Translations under genes and position numbers: made by a program
Shown: piece after piece, positions 25,787 to 35,174 of the stretch
Numbering within the stretch: position 1 is the stretch's first letter
Layout: each line of letters opens with the position of its first letter
The notes under the pieces: generated by a model
What the model was told of the DNA's origin: nothing
Seen by the model: only the letters and a program-made list of their open reading frames with translations
Databases searched by the model: none
Source of the DNA: an uncultured Bacteroidota bacterium
Lineage (GTDB): Bacteria > Bacteroidota > Bacteroidia > Flavobacteriales > Flavobacteriaceae
Length of the DNA: 64,000 bases
NCBI GenBank assembly: GCA_902626365.1
Contig: CACOFE010000002.1
Span: 1 to 64,000 of the forward strand
Direction of reading: 5' to 3'

Positions 25787-26779
25787 TTAGCCGATTTTTT
25801 CCTCAATTTTTTCCATCAAAGTTTTTTCAGCTGAAACCTCCATTCTTATAGGTAAATAATATAAATTTTCAATGTTAAATTTTCTTAGCTTCGTGTAATC
25901 TTTCTCAGTTGTTATAATGAAATTATCTTTAAGTTTTAATATATCTTTTTGCTTATAATCATAATGGTCAGGATATTTAAAATGATTAATTAATAAACCC
26001 TTTTTTTCAAGGTGTTTAATCAAATTTTCCGAGTTTACAATACCTGTTATTACATCAACCTTTTGATTTGAAAGTTTAGAAATATTTATTGAATTATCAG
26101 CAGAAAAGAGTTCATCTGAATATTTAATATTACTGAAAAAAATATGCTGATTGTGTTTTAGATTAATTCTTTCAATTAAATATTGCCTGTTATTTTCTGA
26201 TAAATTTTCTGGACATTTTGTAATAATAATCGAGTCAGCTCTTTTGTATCCACTTTTTGATTCTCTTAAATTACCTCTTGGCAATAAATAATCATTGAAG
26301 TATAAATTTGAATAATCTGATAATAATATTGAATATGTTGGAATTACTTTTCTATGTTGAAAAGCATCATCTAATATTATCATATTTACACCATTCTTGA
26401 TTAATTTTTTTATACCTCGTTTTCTTTTTTTATCAACTGCAACCTTTATTTTTTTAAATTTTGAATAATATTGAAAAGGTTCATCCCCTATCGAACTTGC
26501 ATCATCTTTTTCCGATGCTAAAATAAAACCTTTAGTTTTTCTTTTGTAACCTCTACTTAATACGCCTATCTTATATTTATCAGAAAATTTTTTTATAAGA
26601 AATTCAACCATTGGAGTTTTTCCAGTTCCACCCACGGCCAAATTCCCTACACTAATCACTGGAATTTCAAATGAAAAAGATTTTAGTAAACCAAAATCAT
26701 AAAACTTATTTCTTAAAAAAGTAATTAAATAAAACTGAAGACTTAGTTTCCAATAAATTATTTTTTTTATCAATTTCAT
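25787..26779 (-). CDS. lpxK: Tetraacyldisaccharide 4'-kinase
   Basis: A 330-residue kinase that phosphorylates the lipid A disaccharide at the 4' position on the inner face of the membrane. The P-loop is in SVGNLAVGGTGKTPMVE (about 42-58), after a short membrane-associating N-terminus. LSRGYKRKTKG and IILDDAFQHR are family signatures. Its presence shows that the cell makes lipid A. It is a single gene, divergent from the Nif3-like gene with a 44-base gap. Confidence 0.94.
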   Translation of the reverse strand: MKLIKKIIYWKLSLQFYLITFLRNKFYDFGLLKSFSFEIPVISVGNLAVGGTGKTPMVEFLIKKFSDKYKIGVLSRGYKRKTKGFILASEKDDASSIGDEPFQYYSKFKKIKVAVDKKRKRGIKKLIKNGVNMIILDDAFQHRKVIPTYSILLSDYSNLYFNDYLLPRGNLRESKSGYKRADSIIITKCPENLSENNRQYLIERINLKHNQHIFFSNIKYSDELFSADNSINISKLSNQKVDVITGIVNSENLIKHLEKKGLLINHFKYPDHYDYKQKDILKLKDNFIITTEKDYTKLRKFNIENLYYLPIRMEVSAEKTLMEKIEEKIG

Positions 26780-26798
26780 CGTAACTAAAGTAATTATT

Positions 26799-26806
26799 TA
26801 TCTTTG
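26799..26806 (+). promoter_or_regulatory. Putative -7 box (TATCTTTG) for the Nif3-like gene
   Basis: TATCTTTG matches TAnnTTTG, 17 bases before the ATG at 26824, in the gap between lpxK and the Nif3-like gene. It would also serve the zinc-ribbon relative and perhaps msrA downstream. Confidence 0.45.
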
Positions 26807-26823
26807 AAATAAATAATTAAGTG

Positions 26824-27918
26824 ATGTTAGTTAAAGATATAATTGACTTTTTAGATAGTTATGCACCACTAAAGTATTCGGAGGATTTTGATAATACCGG
26901 ACTTATAGTTGGAGATAAAAATGCAAAGGTCACTGGAATTATAATTTGCCTTGACTCAACTAAAGAAGTTATTCAAGAAGCAATTGATTCAAATAGTAAC
27001 CTAATAATAAGCTTTCATCCTATAATTTTTAATGGCTTAAAACAGCTTTCTCCTGGAAATTATGTAAATGATTCAATAATTTTAGCGATAAAAAATAATA
27101 TTTCAATTTTTGCAATTCATACAGCATTAGACAACTCAAATATGGGGGTGAGTATGAAATTATCTGATGTCTTGGGCATTTCAGATAAAAAAGTTTTAAT
27201 TCCAAAGACTAAAACAATCAAGAAATTGACAACATATATACCGAAAGATGATGCTACAGATCTAAAAAATAAATTATTTGGTGTTGGAGCTGGATCAATC
27301 GGCAAATATGACAATTGCAGTTTCTCTTTTGAAGGTGAAGGAACCTTCAAGGGTAATGAAAGTTCAAATCCAACTATTGGTGATAAACTTAAAGATACTA
27401 CTCAAAATGAAGTTTGTATTAACATAACTTTCTTGAAACATCTTGAACAAAAAGTATTATCTGTACTTAAAGAAGTGCATCCTTATGAAGAAATAGCATA
27501 TGAGATTAAAACTATAGAGAATGTTAATGAAAATATTGGCATGGGTATGTATGGAGAGCTAAAAGAGGCGTTGAGTGAAAATGATTTTTTTAAACTGATA
27601 AAAAATAAACTTAATATTAAATTTTTAAAGCATTCAAAATTGATGAATAAAACTATAAAAAGAGTGGCTGTACTTGGTGGCTCTGGCAGTTTTGGAATAG
27701 AAAAAGCAATTTCTGTAAACGCTGATGCATATTTGACAGCTGATTTAAAATACCATGATTATTTTAAGGCTGATAATTCAATTTTATTAGTCGATGTTGG
27801 TCATTATGAGAGTGAGCAGTTTACAAAAAATTTATTGTATGATATTCTTACAAAAAAATTCCCTAATTTTGCAATCGCTTTAACAAAAACAAATACAAAC
27901 CCTGTAAAATACAGTTAA
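26824..27918 (+). CDS. Nif3-like dinuclear metal centre protein
   Basis: A 364-residue protein of the NIF3/YbgI (GTP cyclohydrolase I type 2-like) family. Metal-binding signs are SFHPIIFNG and AIHTALDNSNMG in the first half, and VGHYESEQF near the C-terminus. A PII-like middle domain (about 130-230) is inserted, giving the long form usual in Bacteroidota. Function is not settled. I take ATG at 26824; GTG at 26821 gives one more residue. The next gene starts 1 base after the stop and is the usual partner. Confidence 0.88.
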   Translation: MLVKDIIDFLDSYAPLKYSEDFDNTGLIVGDKNAKVTGIIICLDSTKEVIQEAIDSNSNLIISFHPIIFNGLKQLSPGNYVNDSIILAIKNNISIFAIHTALDNSNMGVSMKLSDVLGISDKKVLIPKTKTIKKLTTYIPKDDATDLKNKLFGVGAGSIGKYDNCSFSFEGEGTFKGNESSNPTIGDKLKDTTQNEVCINITFLKHLEQKVLSVLKEVHPYEEIAYEIKTIENVNENIGMGMYGELKEALSENDFFKLIKNKLNIKFLKHSKLMNKTIKRVAVLGGSGSFGIEKAISVNADAYLTADLKYHDYFKADNSILLVDVGHYESEQFTKNLLYDILTKKFPNFAIALTKTNTNPVKYS

Positions 27919-27919
27919 A

Positions 27920-28699
27920 ATGGCCAAGAAGAAAGAACCAACAGTTGAAGAAAAATTAAGAGCTCTATATGATTTACAATTAATTGATTCAAGAATTGAT
28001 AAAATTAGAGACATAAGAGGCGAATTACCTTTAGAAGTAAGAGATTTAGAAGATGAAATTGAAGGACTTAATAAAAGAATTGAAAAATTAGATGTAAGTC
28101 TTAAAGAATTAGACGATCAAATCTCATCTAAGAAAAATCTTATTGAAGAAGCAAAAGCTTTAATGAAAAAATATACAGAGCAGCAAAAAAATGTTAGAAA
28201 TAACCGTGAATTTGACTCATTGACCAAAGAAACTGAATATCAAGAACTTGAAATTCAACTCGCTGAAAAAAATATTAAAGAATTTAAAGCACAAATAGAA
28301 CTTAAAAATGAGTCTGTTGAAGCTGTAAAATCAACTCTATCCGAAAAAACAGATCATCTTAAGCACAAAAAAGGTGAACTGGATACTATTTTAAAAGAAA
28401 CCGAAAAAGAGGAAAACATGCTACTCAGTAAATCTGAGGATTACAAAAAATTGATTGAAGAAAGGTTATTATTTGCCTATGGTAAAATAAGAAGCAATGT
28501 CAAAAATGGCCTTGCAATTGTCCCTATTGAAAGGGGTGCTGCAGGCGGATCATACTTCACTATACCCCCTCAAGTTCAAATGGAAATCGCATCCAGAAAA
28601 AAAATAATTACCGATGAACATAGTGGTAGAATTTTAGTAGATGAAGTTCTAGCAACTGAACAAAAGGAAAAAATGGAAAAACTTTTTTCGAGTATATAA
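27920..28699 (+). CDS. CT398-type coiled-coil protein without zinc-ribbon cysteines
   Basis: A 259-residue protein, mostly a long antiparallel coiled coil (about residues 10-190), ending in the family's zinc-ribbon-like part: AAGGSYFTIPPQVQMEIA and EHSGRILVDEV. In typical members this end holds two CxxC pairs; here the whole protein contains no cysteine. The family is often paired with Nif3-like proteins, as here (1-base gap). Relatives have been linked to secretion or flagellar chaperones in other phyla; the role here is unknown. Confidence 0.82.
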   Translation: MAKKKEPTVEEKLRALYDLQLIDSRIDKIRDIRGELPLEVRDLEDEIEGLNKRIEKLDVSLKELDDQISSKKNLIEEAKALMKKYTEQQKNVRNNREFDSLTKETEYQELEIQLAEKNIKEFKAQIELKNESVEAVKSTLSEKTDHLKHKKGELDTILKETEKEENMLLSKSEDYKKLIEERLLFAYGKIRSNVKNGLAIVPIERGAAGGSYFTIPPQVQMEIASRKKIITDEHSGRILVDEVLATEQKEKMEKLFSSI

Positions 28700-28707
28700 G
28701 ATTTGCT

Positions 28708-29349
28708 TTGAAAAAGATTATTATTTCATTCTTGATTCTAGGACTATTTTACAGTTCATGTGCCCAAGAATCATCTAGAAAAACTCAAGCCGAATTAGAT
28801 CCTATTTTAGTTAACGATGAATACGTACACAAAGCTTACTTTGCAAGTGGATGCTTTTGGTGTGTCGAGGCAATTTATGAAAGCTTAATTGGCGTGGATG
28901 AGGTGGTTAGTGGTTATTCTGGAGGAGATACAAATAACCCAACATATGGTTTAGTGAATACAAAATTGACAGGACATGCTGAAACCATAGAGGTTGTCTA
29001 CAATCCAAATAAAATTACTTTTTCAAACCTGTTAGATGTTTATTTTGGCTCTCAAAATATTGATCAAATAAATGGTCAAGGACCAGATATGGGTCCACAA
29101 TATAGATCTATTATTTTTTATCAAAACGAAGATCAAAAAGAAATGATTTATTCAAAAATAAATCAGATAGAGATAAAGACAGGTCTAAAAGTCGCTGCAG
29201 AAGTTTACCCATTTAGAAAATTTTGGATTGCTGAAAATTATCATCAAAACTTTAAAAAAAATAATCCAAATCACCCATACATTAAAAATGTTTCTGATCC
29301 TAGATTTAAAAGTTTCAAATTTAAATTTGAGGATTTGATTAAAGATTAA
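28708..29349 (+). CDS. msrA: Peptide-methionine (S)-S-oxide reductase, exported
   Basis: A 213-residue MsrA with an N-terminal lipoprotein-like signal (LGLFYSSC, Cys18), so it repairs oxidised Met residues in the envelope. The active site is GCFWC (about residues 48-52), followed by VSGYSGGDTNNPTY and the C-terminal YHQNFKKNNP. No MsrB domain is fused. The start is TTG (giving MKKIIISFL); no ATG fits as well. It sits between the CT398-type gene (8 bases) and the O-methyltransferase (5 bases). Confidence 0.93.
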   Translation: MKKIIISFLILGLFYSSCAQESSRKTQAELDPILVNDEYVHKAYFASGCFWCVEAIYESLIGVDEVVSGYSGGDTNNPTYGLVNTKLTGHAETIEVVYNPNKITFSNLLDVYFGSQNIDQINGQGPDMGPQYRSIIFYQNEDQKEMIYSKINQIEIKTGLKVAAEVYPFRKFWIAENYHQNFKKNNPNHPYIKNVSDPRFKSFKFKFEDLIKD

Positions 29350-29354
29350 AAAAA

Positions 29355-29996
29355 ATGGATTTTTTTAATATACAGAATTCAGATTATATTGAAAACCATT
29401 CATCTAATGAAAGTAATATACTTGCTGATTTAAGAAGAGAAACTGAGTTAAAATGCCTTAATCCAATAATGCTAAGTGGTAAAGTTCAGGGAATTTTTTT
29501 AAGTATTATTTCAAAAATAATTAATCCAAAAAATGTATTAGAAATTGGAACATATTCTGGATATTCAACTTTATGTATAGCTGAAGGTTTAGGCTCCAAT
29601 GGCATTATACATACAATCGATAAAAATGAGGAACTTTTAGAAATACAAAATAAATATTTTGAAAAATCTGGATATAGAAATCAGATAAAACAATACACCG
29701 GTAATGCTCTCCAGATAATTCCTAAAATTAAAGTGAATTTTGACATGATTTTCCTTGATGCAGATAAAGAAAATTATTCTAATTATTTAAACATTGTAAC
29801 ACCTAGGCTAAATAAGGGAGGGATATTATTAACCGACAATGTATTATGGCACGGTAAGGTTTTAAAAAGTAGTGAAACTCACGATGAAACAACAAAATTA
29901 ATAGATAAATTCAATAAAAAATTAGCTTTAGATTCTAACTTTAAGACGGTAATGCTTCCTCTCAGGGATGGAATAAGTGTTTCAATAAAACTATAA
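29355..29996 (+). CDS. Class I SAM-dependent O-methyltransferase
   Basis: A 213-residue enzyme of the catechol/caffeoyl-CoA O-methyltransferase family (methyltransf_3). The SAM loop is [19 protein letters not shown] (about residues 64-82), the metal-binding part is [14 protein letters not shown], and [12 protein letters not shown] closes the active site. The substrate is unknown. It is the last gene of a plus-strand run and overlaps the convergent tatA by 6 bases. Confidence 0.88.
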   Translation: MDFFNIQNSDYIENHSSNESNILADLRRETELKCLNPIMLSGKVQGIFLSIISKIINPKNVLEIGTYSGYSTLCIAEGLGSNGIIHTIDKNEELLEIQNKYFEKSGYRNQIKQYTGNALQIIPKIKVNFDMIFLDADKENYSNYLNIVTPRLNKGGILLTDNVLWHGKVLKSSETHDETTKLIDKFNKKLALDSNFKTVMLPLRDGISVSIKL

Positions 29997-30263
29997 ATCC
30001 CTTTTAATTGATCCTGTGACGGAATCAATTTCAGATTTTACTTTATCAATTTCAGATTTTACCTGATTTGAAATATCAGAGTTTTTATCTATAGTATCTT
30101 TAGAATTGTTGATTTCTTGTTTTATTTCGTTTGTAGCATGTTTTATGTTATTAATTCCTTTGCCAAGGTTTCTTGCAAAATCTGGGATCTTATCTGCTCC
30201 AAACAATAAAACAACGATAAAAATTATAAATCCAATTTCAGGACCACTAATAAATAAAATCAT
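29991..30263 (-). CDS. tatA: Sec-independent translocase protein TatA/E-like
   Basis: A 90-residue protein: one N-terminal membrane helix (about 8-22), the hinge [16 protein letters not shown] typical of TatA/TatE, an amphipathic helix and a charged tail with the repeated KSEID. With TatC it forms the twin-arginine pore for folded proteins; tatC is not in the window. The 48-residue peptide at 5409 has a Tat-like signal and may be a client. Confidence 0.9.
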   Translation of the reverse strand: MILFISGPEIGFIIFIVVLLFGADKIPDFARNLGKGINNIKHATNEIKQEINNSKDTIDKNSDISNQVKSEIDKVKSEIDSVTGSIKRDL

Positions 30264-30282
30264 AATTTGACTTAGCTTTATA

Positions 30283-30290
30283 CAAATATA
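30283..30290 (-). promoter_or_regulatory. Putative -7 box (TATATTTG) for tatA
   Basis: The minus strand reads TATATTTG, an exact TAnnTTTG match, 19 bases before the tatA ATG in the divergent gap to pepE. Confidence 0.5.
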
Positions 30291-30329
30291 ATGAGTAAGT
30301 TTATTTAACTAAAGTAACTCATAAATTTT

Positions 30330-31034
30330 ATGAAAAAAATGTTACTGGCCAGCACCTCAACAATTTATGGTCAGAAATATCTTGAATATTTGCACGATGA
30401 AATTAAAAATTTGTTTTCTGAATGTAAAAAAATTCTTTTTGTTCCCTACGCAAGACCATCTGGTATTTCACATCTAGAATACACTGAAAAAGCAAAGAAT
30501 GTATTTAAAATTCTTAATCTTGAAATAATTGATTATACTAATGAAGACCTTAGAGAATCTCTTGAAAAGTGCGATGGGATATTTATTGGAGGTGGTAATA
30601 CATTTCTGTTATTGGATAAACTTTATCAATATAGTTTGATTGATATTTTAAAAAATAAAATAGATTCTGGAATTCCATACTTAGGAACAAGTGCCGGGAC
30701 TAATATTTGTGGTATCACAATCGGAACTACTAATGATATGCCTATTGTTCATGTAAAAAGATTAGAAGCTCTTGGAATAATTGATTTCAATATTAATCCA
30801 CATTATCTTGATCCAATTGATGGGTTTAAACATATGGGTGAATCAAGGGAAACAAGAATTAATGAGTTTCATAAATTTAATGATCAAGTTGTTATTGGCT
30901 TGAGGGAGGGCTCATATCTTCAAGTACAAGGAGATGACATTTATTTAAAAGGATTAAAACATGCGATTATTTTCAAAAAAGAGAATGAAAAATTTGAAAT
31001 TGAAAATGGGTTTAATCTTAAAAATATAATTTAA
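30330..31034 (+). CDS. pepE: Dipeptidase E (peptidase S51)
   Basis: A 234-residue serine peptidase that cleaves dipeptides with N-terminal Asp. The nucleophile Ser lies in LGTSAGTNICG (about residues 118-128) after GIFIGGGNTFLLLDKL; NPHYLDP carries the likely catalytic His. Length and motif order match PepE. It is followed by gpmI after 27 bases, but gpmI seems to have its own promoter. Confidence 0.9.
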   Translation: MKKMLLASTSTIYGQKYLEYLHDEIKNLFSECKKILFVPYARPSGISHLEYTEKAKNVFKILNLEIIDYTNEDLRESLEKCDGIFIGGGNTFLLLDKLYQYSLIDILKNKIDSGIPYLGTSAGTNICGITIGTTNDMPIVHVKRLEALGIIDFNINPHYLDPIDGFKHMGESRETRINEFHKFNDQVVIGLREGSYLQVQGDDIYLKGLKHAIIFKKENEKFEIENGFNLKNII

Positions 31035-31049
31035 AAAGCTCCAATATTA

Positions 31050-31057
31050 TATCTTTG
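31050..31057 (+). promoter_or_regulatory. Putative -7 box (TATCTTTG) for gpmI
   Basis: TATCTTTG matches TAnnTTTG and ends 4 bases before the gpmI ATG, so the transcript would be leaderless or nearly so. Confidence 0.45.
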
Positions 31058-31061
31058 AATT

Positions 31062-32579
31062 ATGAAAGAAAATAAGGTTTTGTTAATGATTTTAGATGGT
31101 TGGGGTAAATCTGAAAATCCAAAAACCTCTGCAATTGATAATGCCAATACATCATTCATTGACTCTTTATACAATAAATACCCTCATGCTAACCTCAAAA
31201 CTTATGGTGTTGAAGTAGGACTACCTAAGGGGCAAATGGGAAACAGCGAGGTGGGTCATTTGAATCTAGGTGCCGGAAGAATTGTGTATCAAGAATTATC
31301 CAGAATAAACATTTCAATAGAAGATGGCAGTTTTCATTCAAACAAGGTTATATCAAATGCCTTTGAATATGCTGATAAAAATCAAAAAAGAGTTCACTTG
31401 ATGGGGCTTGTAAGCAACGGAGGTGTCCACTCCCACCAAGATCATCTATATGAGCTTATTAATATTTCTGAAAAATATAATTCTGAGGTTTATATACATG
31501 GTTTTACTGACGGAAGAGACGTTGACCCTAAATCATCCATAACGGATATTAAGAACCTGGAAAAAAATTTGATTGGTAAAAATTGCAAATTAGCCTCAAT
31601 CATTGGTAGATATTATTCAATGGATAGGGATAATAGATGGGAAAGAACAAAGCTAGCATATGATTTGGTTTGCTACGGTAAAGGAAAACAGGTTTTAAAT
31701 TTTTCTGAAGAAATCGAAAATTCATACAATAAAAAATGTACAGATGAATTTTTATTGCCTATGATTAAAATTGATGAAAATAATAATCCCTTAGGAATAA
31801 TTTCTGAAAATGATGTTGTTATTTTTTTCAATTTTAGAACTGATAGAGGAAGACAACTTACAAAAGTGATGACTCAGTCAGATTTTAATGAGTTTAAAAC
31901 AAAAAAGGAAAATTACCATTTTGTAACAATGACTAAATATGATAACTCATTCAAAAATATTAATGTAATTTTTAAGAATAAGGATTTGAAAAATACTCTT
32001 GGTGAGGTTTTAGAAAAAAATAAAAAAACCCAACTTAGAATATCTGAAACTGAAAAATACCCTCATGTTACCTTTTTCTTTTCTGGGGGTAGAGAGGCAC
32101 CCTTTCAAAACGAAAAAAGAATTTTAAAAAATTCACCTAAAGTAGCAACTTATGATCTTAAACCAGAAATGAGTGCTTATGAAATAACCAATGAATTGAT
32201 CACTGAAATAGAAAACCAAACTAATGATTTTATTTGTCTTAATTATGCAAATGGAGATATGGTGGGTCATACTGGGAGTTTTGAAGCAGCAATAAAGGCT
32301 TGTGAGACGATTGATGAATGTGTTAAAAAAGTTGTTAATTCTTGTGTCAAAAATCATTATACTGTATTATTAATTTCAGATCATGGAAATTGTGATATGA
32401 TGATCAATGAGGACGGGACACCAAATACAGCACACACTAAAAACTTGGTTCCTTTAATTTTAATTAATTCAGGATATAAATCAATCTCTGATGGTATTTT
32501 GTCAAATATAGCGCCTACAATACTGAAGATTATGGATATTAAGATTCCATCCGAGATGACTGAAAAGCCACTTGTTTAA
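31062..32579 (+). CDS. gpmI: 2,3-bisphosphoglycerate-independent phosphoglycerate mutase
   Basis: A 505-residue two-domain metalloenzyme of glycolysis (3-PG to 2-PG). The metal site begins with LMILDGWGKS, the catalytic Ser is in GQMGNSEVGHLNLGAGR (about residue 62), and the phosphatase-like domain closes with LLISDHGNCDMM and AHTKNLVPL. It needs Mn2+. The last codons adjoin map, whose ATG is 5 bases past this stop; co-transcription is likely. Confidence 0.96.
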   Translation: MKENKVLLMILDGWGKSENPKTSAIDNANTSFIDSLYNKYPHANLKTYGVEVGLPKGQMGNSEVGHLNLGAGRIVYQELSRINISIEDGSFHSNKVISNAFEYADKNQKRVHLMGLVSNGGVHSHQDHLYELINISEKYNSEVYIHGFTDGRDVDPKSSITDIKNLEKNLIGKNCKLASIIGRYYSMDRDNRWERTKLAYDLVCYGKGKQVLNFSEEIENSYNKKCTDEFLLPMIKIDENNNPLGIISENDVVIFFNFRTDRGRQLTKVMTQSDFNEFKTKKENYHFVTMTKYDNSFKNINVIFKNKDLKNTLGEVLEKNKKTQLRISETEKYPHVTFFFSGGREAPFQNEKRILKNSPKVATYDLKPEMSAYEITNELITEIENQTNDFICLNYANGDMVGHTGSFEAAIKACETIDECVKKVVNSCVKNHYTVLLISDHGNCDMMINEDGTPNTAHTKNLVPLILINSGYKSISDGILSNIAPTILKIMDIKIPSEMTEKPLV

Positions 32580-32583
32580 AATT

Positions 32584-33396
32584 ATGAGTATGCAAAAATC
32601 ACTAGAGGAGATAGAATTAATCAGAGACAGTGCACTTTTAGTTTCAAAAACTTTAGGTTTGTTAGCAAATGAAATTAAAGAAGGTGTTACAACTTTAATG
32701 CTAGATAAAATAGCTGAAGAATTTATAAGGGACAATAACGCTATCCCTGGTTTTTTGGGATTATATGACTTTCCAAACACTCTTTGTACAAGCCCTAATT
32801 CTCAAGTTGTACATGGTATTCCAAATAATGAACCTTTAAAAAACGGTGATATAATTTCAATAGATTGCGGGGTTTTGAAAAATAATTTTTACGGAGATCA
32901 TGCATATACATTTTCAGTTGGTGAAGTTTCAGATGAAATTAAAAGACTATTAAAAGTTTCAAAGGAATCACTTTATTTGGGCATAAAAGAATTTAAGTCT
33001 GGCAATCGTGTGGGTGATGTAGGTTATGCTATTCAAAATCATTGTGAGAAAAATGGATATGGTGTGGTAAGAGAGCTGGTTGGGCACGGAATAGGAAAAA
33101 TAATGCATGAAAAGCCAGAAATGCCAAACTATGGGAGAAAAGGAACAGGAAAAAAATTTCAAGAAGGTATGGTGGTTGCTATCGAACCAATGATCAATAT
33201 GAAATCTCATAAAATAATACAACACAATGATGGTTGGACCATAACAACAAAGGATAATCTTCCTAGTGTTCACTTCGAACATAACATTGCAATAATTAAT
33301 GGTCAACCAGAAATTCTTTCAACTTTTAAATACATTTATGATTCACTTAATATTTTTTCCAGTGAAGAAGATGAATTTCATAACCACTTTTCTTAG
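32584..33396 (+). CDS. map: Methionine aminopeptidase, type I
   Basis: A 270-residue metallopeptidase that removes the initiator Met. Metal ligands are in ISIDCGVLKNNFYGDHAY (two Asp), GHGIGKIMHEKPEMPN (His and Glu) and HFEHNIAI (Glu); an extra Glu is in VVAIEPMI. I start at the ATG at 32584 (MSMQKSLEEI). The next gene begins at the base after the stop. Rather more C-terminal residues than E. coli Map, without a known domain. Confidence 0.94.
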   Translation: MSMQKSLEEIELIRDSALLVSKTLGLLANEIKEGVTTLMLDKIAEEFIRDNNAIPGFLGLYDFPNTLCTSPNSQVVHGIPNNEPLKNGDIISIDCGVLKNNFYGDHAYTFSVGEVSDEIKRLLKVSKESLYLGIKEFKSGNRVGDVGYAIQNHCEKNGYGVVRELVGHGIGKIMHEKPEMPNYGRKGTGKKFQEGMVVAIEPMINMKSHKIIQHNDGWTITTKDNLPSVHFEHNIAIINGQPEILSTFKYIYDSLNIFSSEEDEFHNHFS

Positions 33397-34161
33397 ATGA
33401 ATAGTTTAGTAAAAATTATTCTCAATATAATTCCAAGAAGCATTTTAACAAGATTAAGCTTTCTTTTGAAACCACTGATAAAAATATATTTAATAGGCAA
33501 TAAATATGTTGATCCCATTGACGGATCGAGTTTCAGAAAATTTCTTCCCTATGGATACAATAATGTTAGAGAAAATGCACTATCTCCATCTACCTTTTCG
33601 TTAGAGAGACACAGGCTGTTGTGGTTGTACTTAAAAAATGAAACAGATTTTTTTAACAAAGACCTTAAAGTTCTTCATTTTGCTCCGGAAGCTGCATTTC
33701 TTGAGAAATTTAAAAAACTTAAAAATATTTCATATGATACAATCGATTTAGACTCACCGCTAGCTAATATAAAAGCCGATATTTGTGATTTACCACTAGA
33801 TGATGAGTCCTATGACTTTATTTTATGTAATCATGTTTTAGAGCATGTAATTGATGATAAAAAAGCCATGCAGGAATTATACCGCGTATTAAAAAAAGAC
33901 GGTATTGGAATTTTCCAAGTACCGATAAATATTTCAAATAAAAAGACATATGAAGATTTTACAATAACGGATCCTAAAGAAAGAAACAAAGCTTTTGGAC
34001 AATACGATCATGTAAGAACATACGGAATGGATTTTTTTGATAGACTCGAAGAAGCAGGCTTCATGGTCGAAAAATGTGAGTACACCTCTAAATTTACCAC
34101 CGAAGAAATCATTAAATATTGCTTACCCAATCGTGAAATAATTCCTATTTGCAGAAAATAA
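33397..34161 (+). CDS. Class I SAM-dependent methyltransferase
   Basis: A 254-residue protein. The SAM fold is seen in LKVLHFAPEAAFLEKF, the acidic loop DTIDLDSPL, ADICDLPLDDESYDFILCN and HVLEHVIDDKKAMQELYRVL. This matches a flavobacterial family of unknown substrate. The N-terminal 70 residues are basic and aromatic. It starts at the base after the map stop, so it is translated from the gpmI-map transcript, and ends 3 bases from convergent apbE. Confidence 0.85.
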   Translation: MNSLVKIILNIIPRSILTRLSFLLKPLIKIYLIGNKYVDPIDGSSFRKFLPYGYNNVRENALSPSTFSLERHRLLWLYLKNETDFFNKDLKVLHFAPEAAFLEKFKKLKNISYDTIDLDSPLANIKADICDLPLDDESYDFILCNHVLEHVIDDKKAMQELYRVLKKDGIGIFQVPINISNKKTYEDFTITDPKERNKAFGQYDHVRTYGMDFFDRLEEAGFMVEKCEYTSKFTTEEIIKYCLPNREIIPICRK

Positions 34162-34164
34162 GAA

Positions 34165-35145
34165 TTAATAAAAACTATTCAACTCCAATTCTTCAAGCTC
34201 ATTATTATCATTCTCAAAGATTACTAAAGATGAAATATTAGAATTATTATTGAAGAAATCTTTTATTTCCTCTATAGTCATCGTGTGAAGTGCAGTTGCA
34301 TAAGCATCTGCATCAATGCAGGAAGGTGCTTTAACTGTAACACTTAAAATATTAGTTTTGCTAGGGTAACCAGAAAGGGGGTTAATTATATGAGCATATC
34401 GATTACCCATAGAATCAATTTTAAATTTTCTATAAGTACCAGAAGATGCTAGTGAAGTATTTTTCAACTCAAGGGTACTGTAAATACTTCTGTCGCCGTC
34501 AAATCTTGGCATATCTATAGCTACAATCCAAGGCTTATTTTTATTGATATTTAATCCTGAGGCTATGATTTCACCGCCAATTTCGATTAAATAATTTTCT
34601 ATTTTTTGCTTTATTAAAAAATCACCAATTTGATCGACGGCATAGCCTTTAGCTATGGCGTTAAAATCAATATATGAGTCAAATGGTCTTTTGATATTAT
34701 CATCAATAATTTCAAATTTATCAAACCCTACTTTTTCTAGCAAATAAGGCAACTTGTCATCTTTAATACCGGATTCAATATTAAATTTTTCAGGACCAAA
34801 ACCCCAATAATTGACCAATAATCCAATCGATGGATCAAATCTACCATTAGTTTCTTTGTATATTTTTTTTGAAGAATTAAAAACATTTTTAAAATGATAG
34901 TCAATTTTAGATTCCTGATTCTTATTTATTTTAGAAATTATAGAATTTGGCTTATATGTTGACATTGAGTTGTCTATTTCATTCAAAATACTATCAATTT
35001 CTTTTGACAAATTTTCATTGGTGTTACTGTAAAATTGAATGTTATATGTTGTGCCGTAAACAAGACCTGTTAAATTTGTAAGACGAGGATTATTACAAGA
35101 GTAAATTAAAAGAAAAATAAAAAGTAGAGATACAATATTCTTCAT
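34165..35145 (-). CDS. apbE: FAD:protein FMN transferase (lipoprotein)
   Basis: A 326-residue ApbE with a lipoprotein signal (FLLIYSC, Cys17), so it works in the periplasm. It shows GLVYGTTYNIQFYS, DFNAIAKGYAVDQIGDFL, EIGGEIIASG and the metal-binding DADAYATALHTM. It moves FMN from FAD onto a Thr of NqrB and NqrC. It is the last gene of the nqrABCDEF-apbE run, 29 bases after nqrF, which fits this job directly. Confidence 0.95.
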   Translation of the reverse strand: MKNIVSLLFIFLLIYSCNNPRLTNLTGLVYGTTYNIQFYSNTNENLSKEIDSILNEIDNSMSTYKPNSIISKINKNQESKIDYHFKNVFNSSKKIYKETNGRFDPSIGLLVNYWGFGPEKFNIESGIKDDKLPYLLEKVGFDKFEIIDDNIKRPFDSYIDFNAIAKGYAVDQIGDFLIKQKIENYLIEIGGEIIASGLNINKNKPWIVAIDMPRFDGDRSIYSTLELKNTSLASSGTYRKFKIDSMGNRYAHIINPLSGYPSKTNILSVTVKAPSCIDADAYATALHTMTIEEIKDFFNNNSNISSLVIFENDNNELEELELNSFY

Positions 35146-35174
35146 AGAAGGAATAAATTTAGATAATTTAAAGT

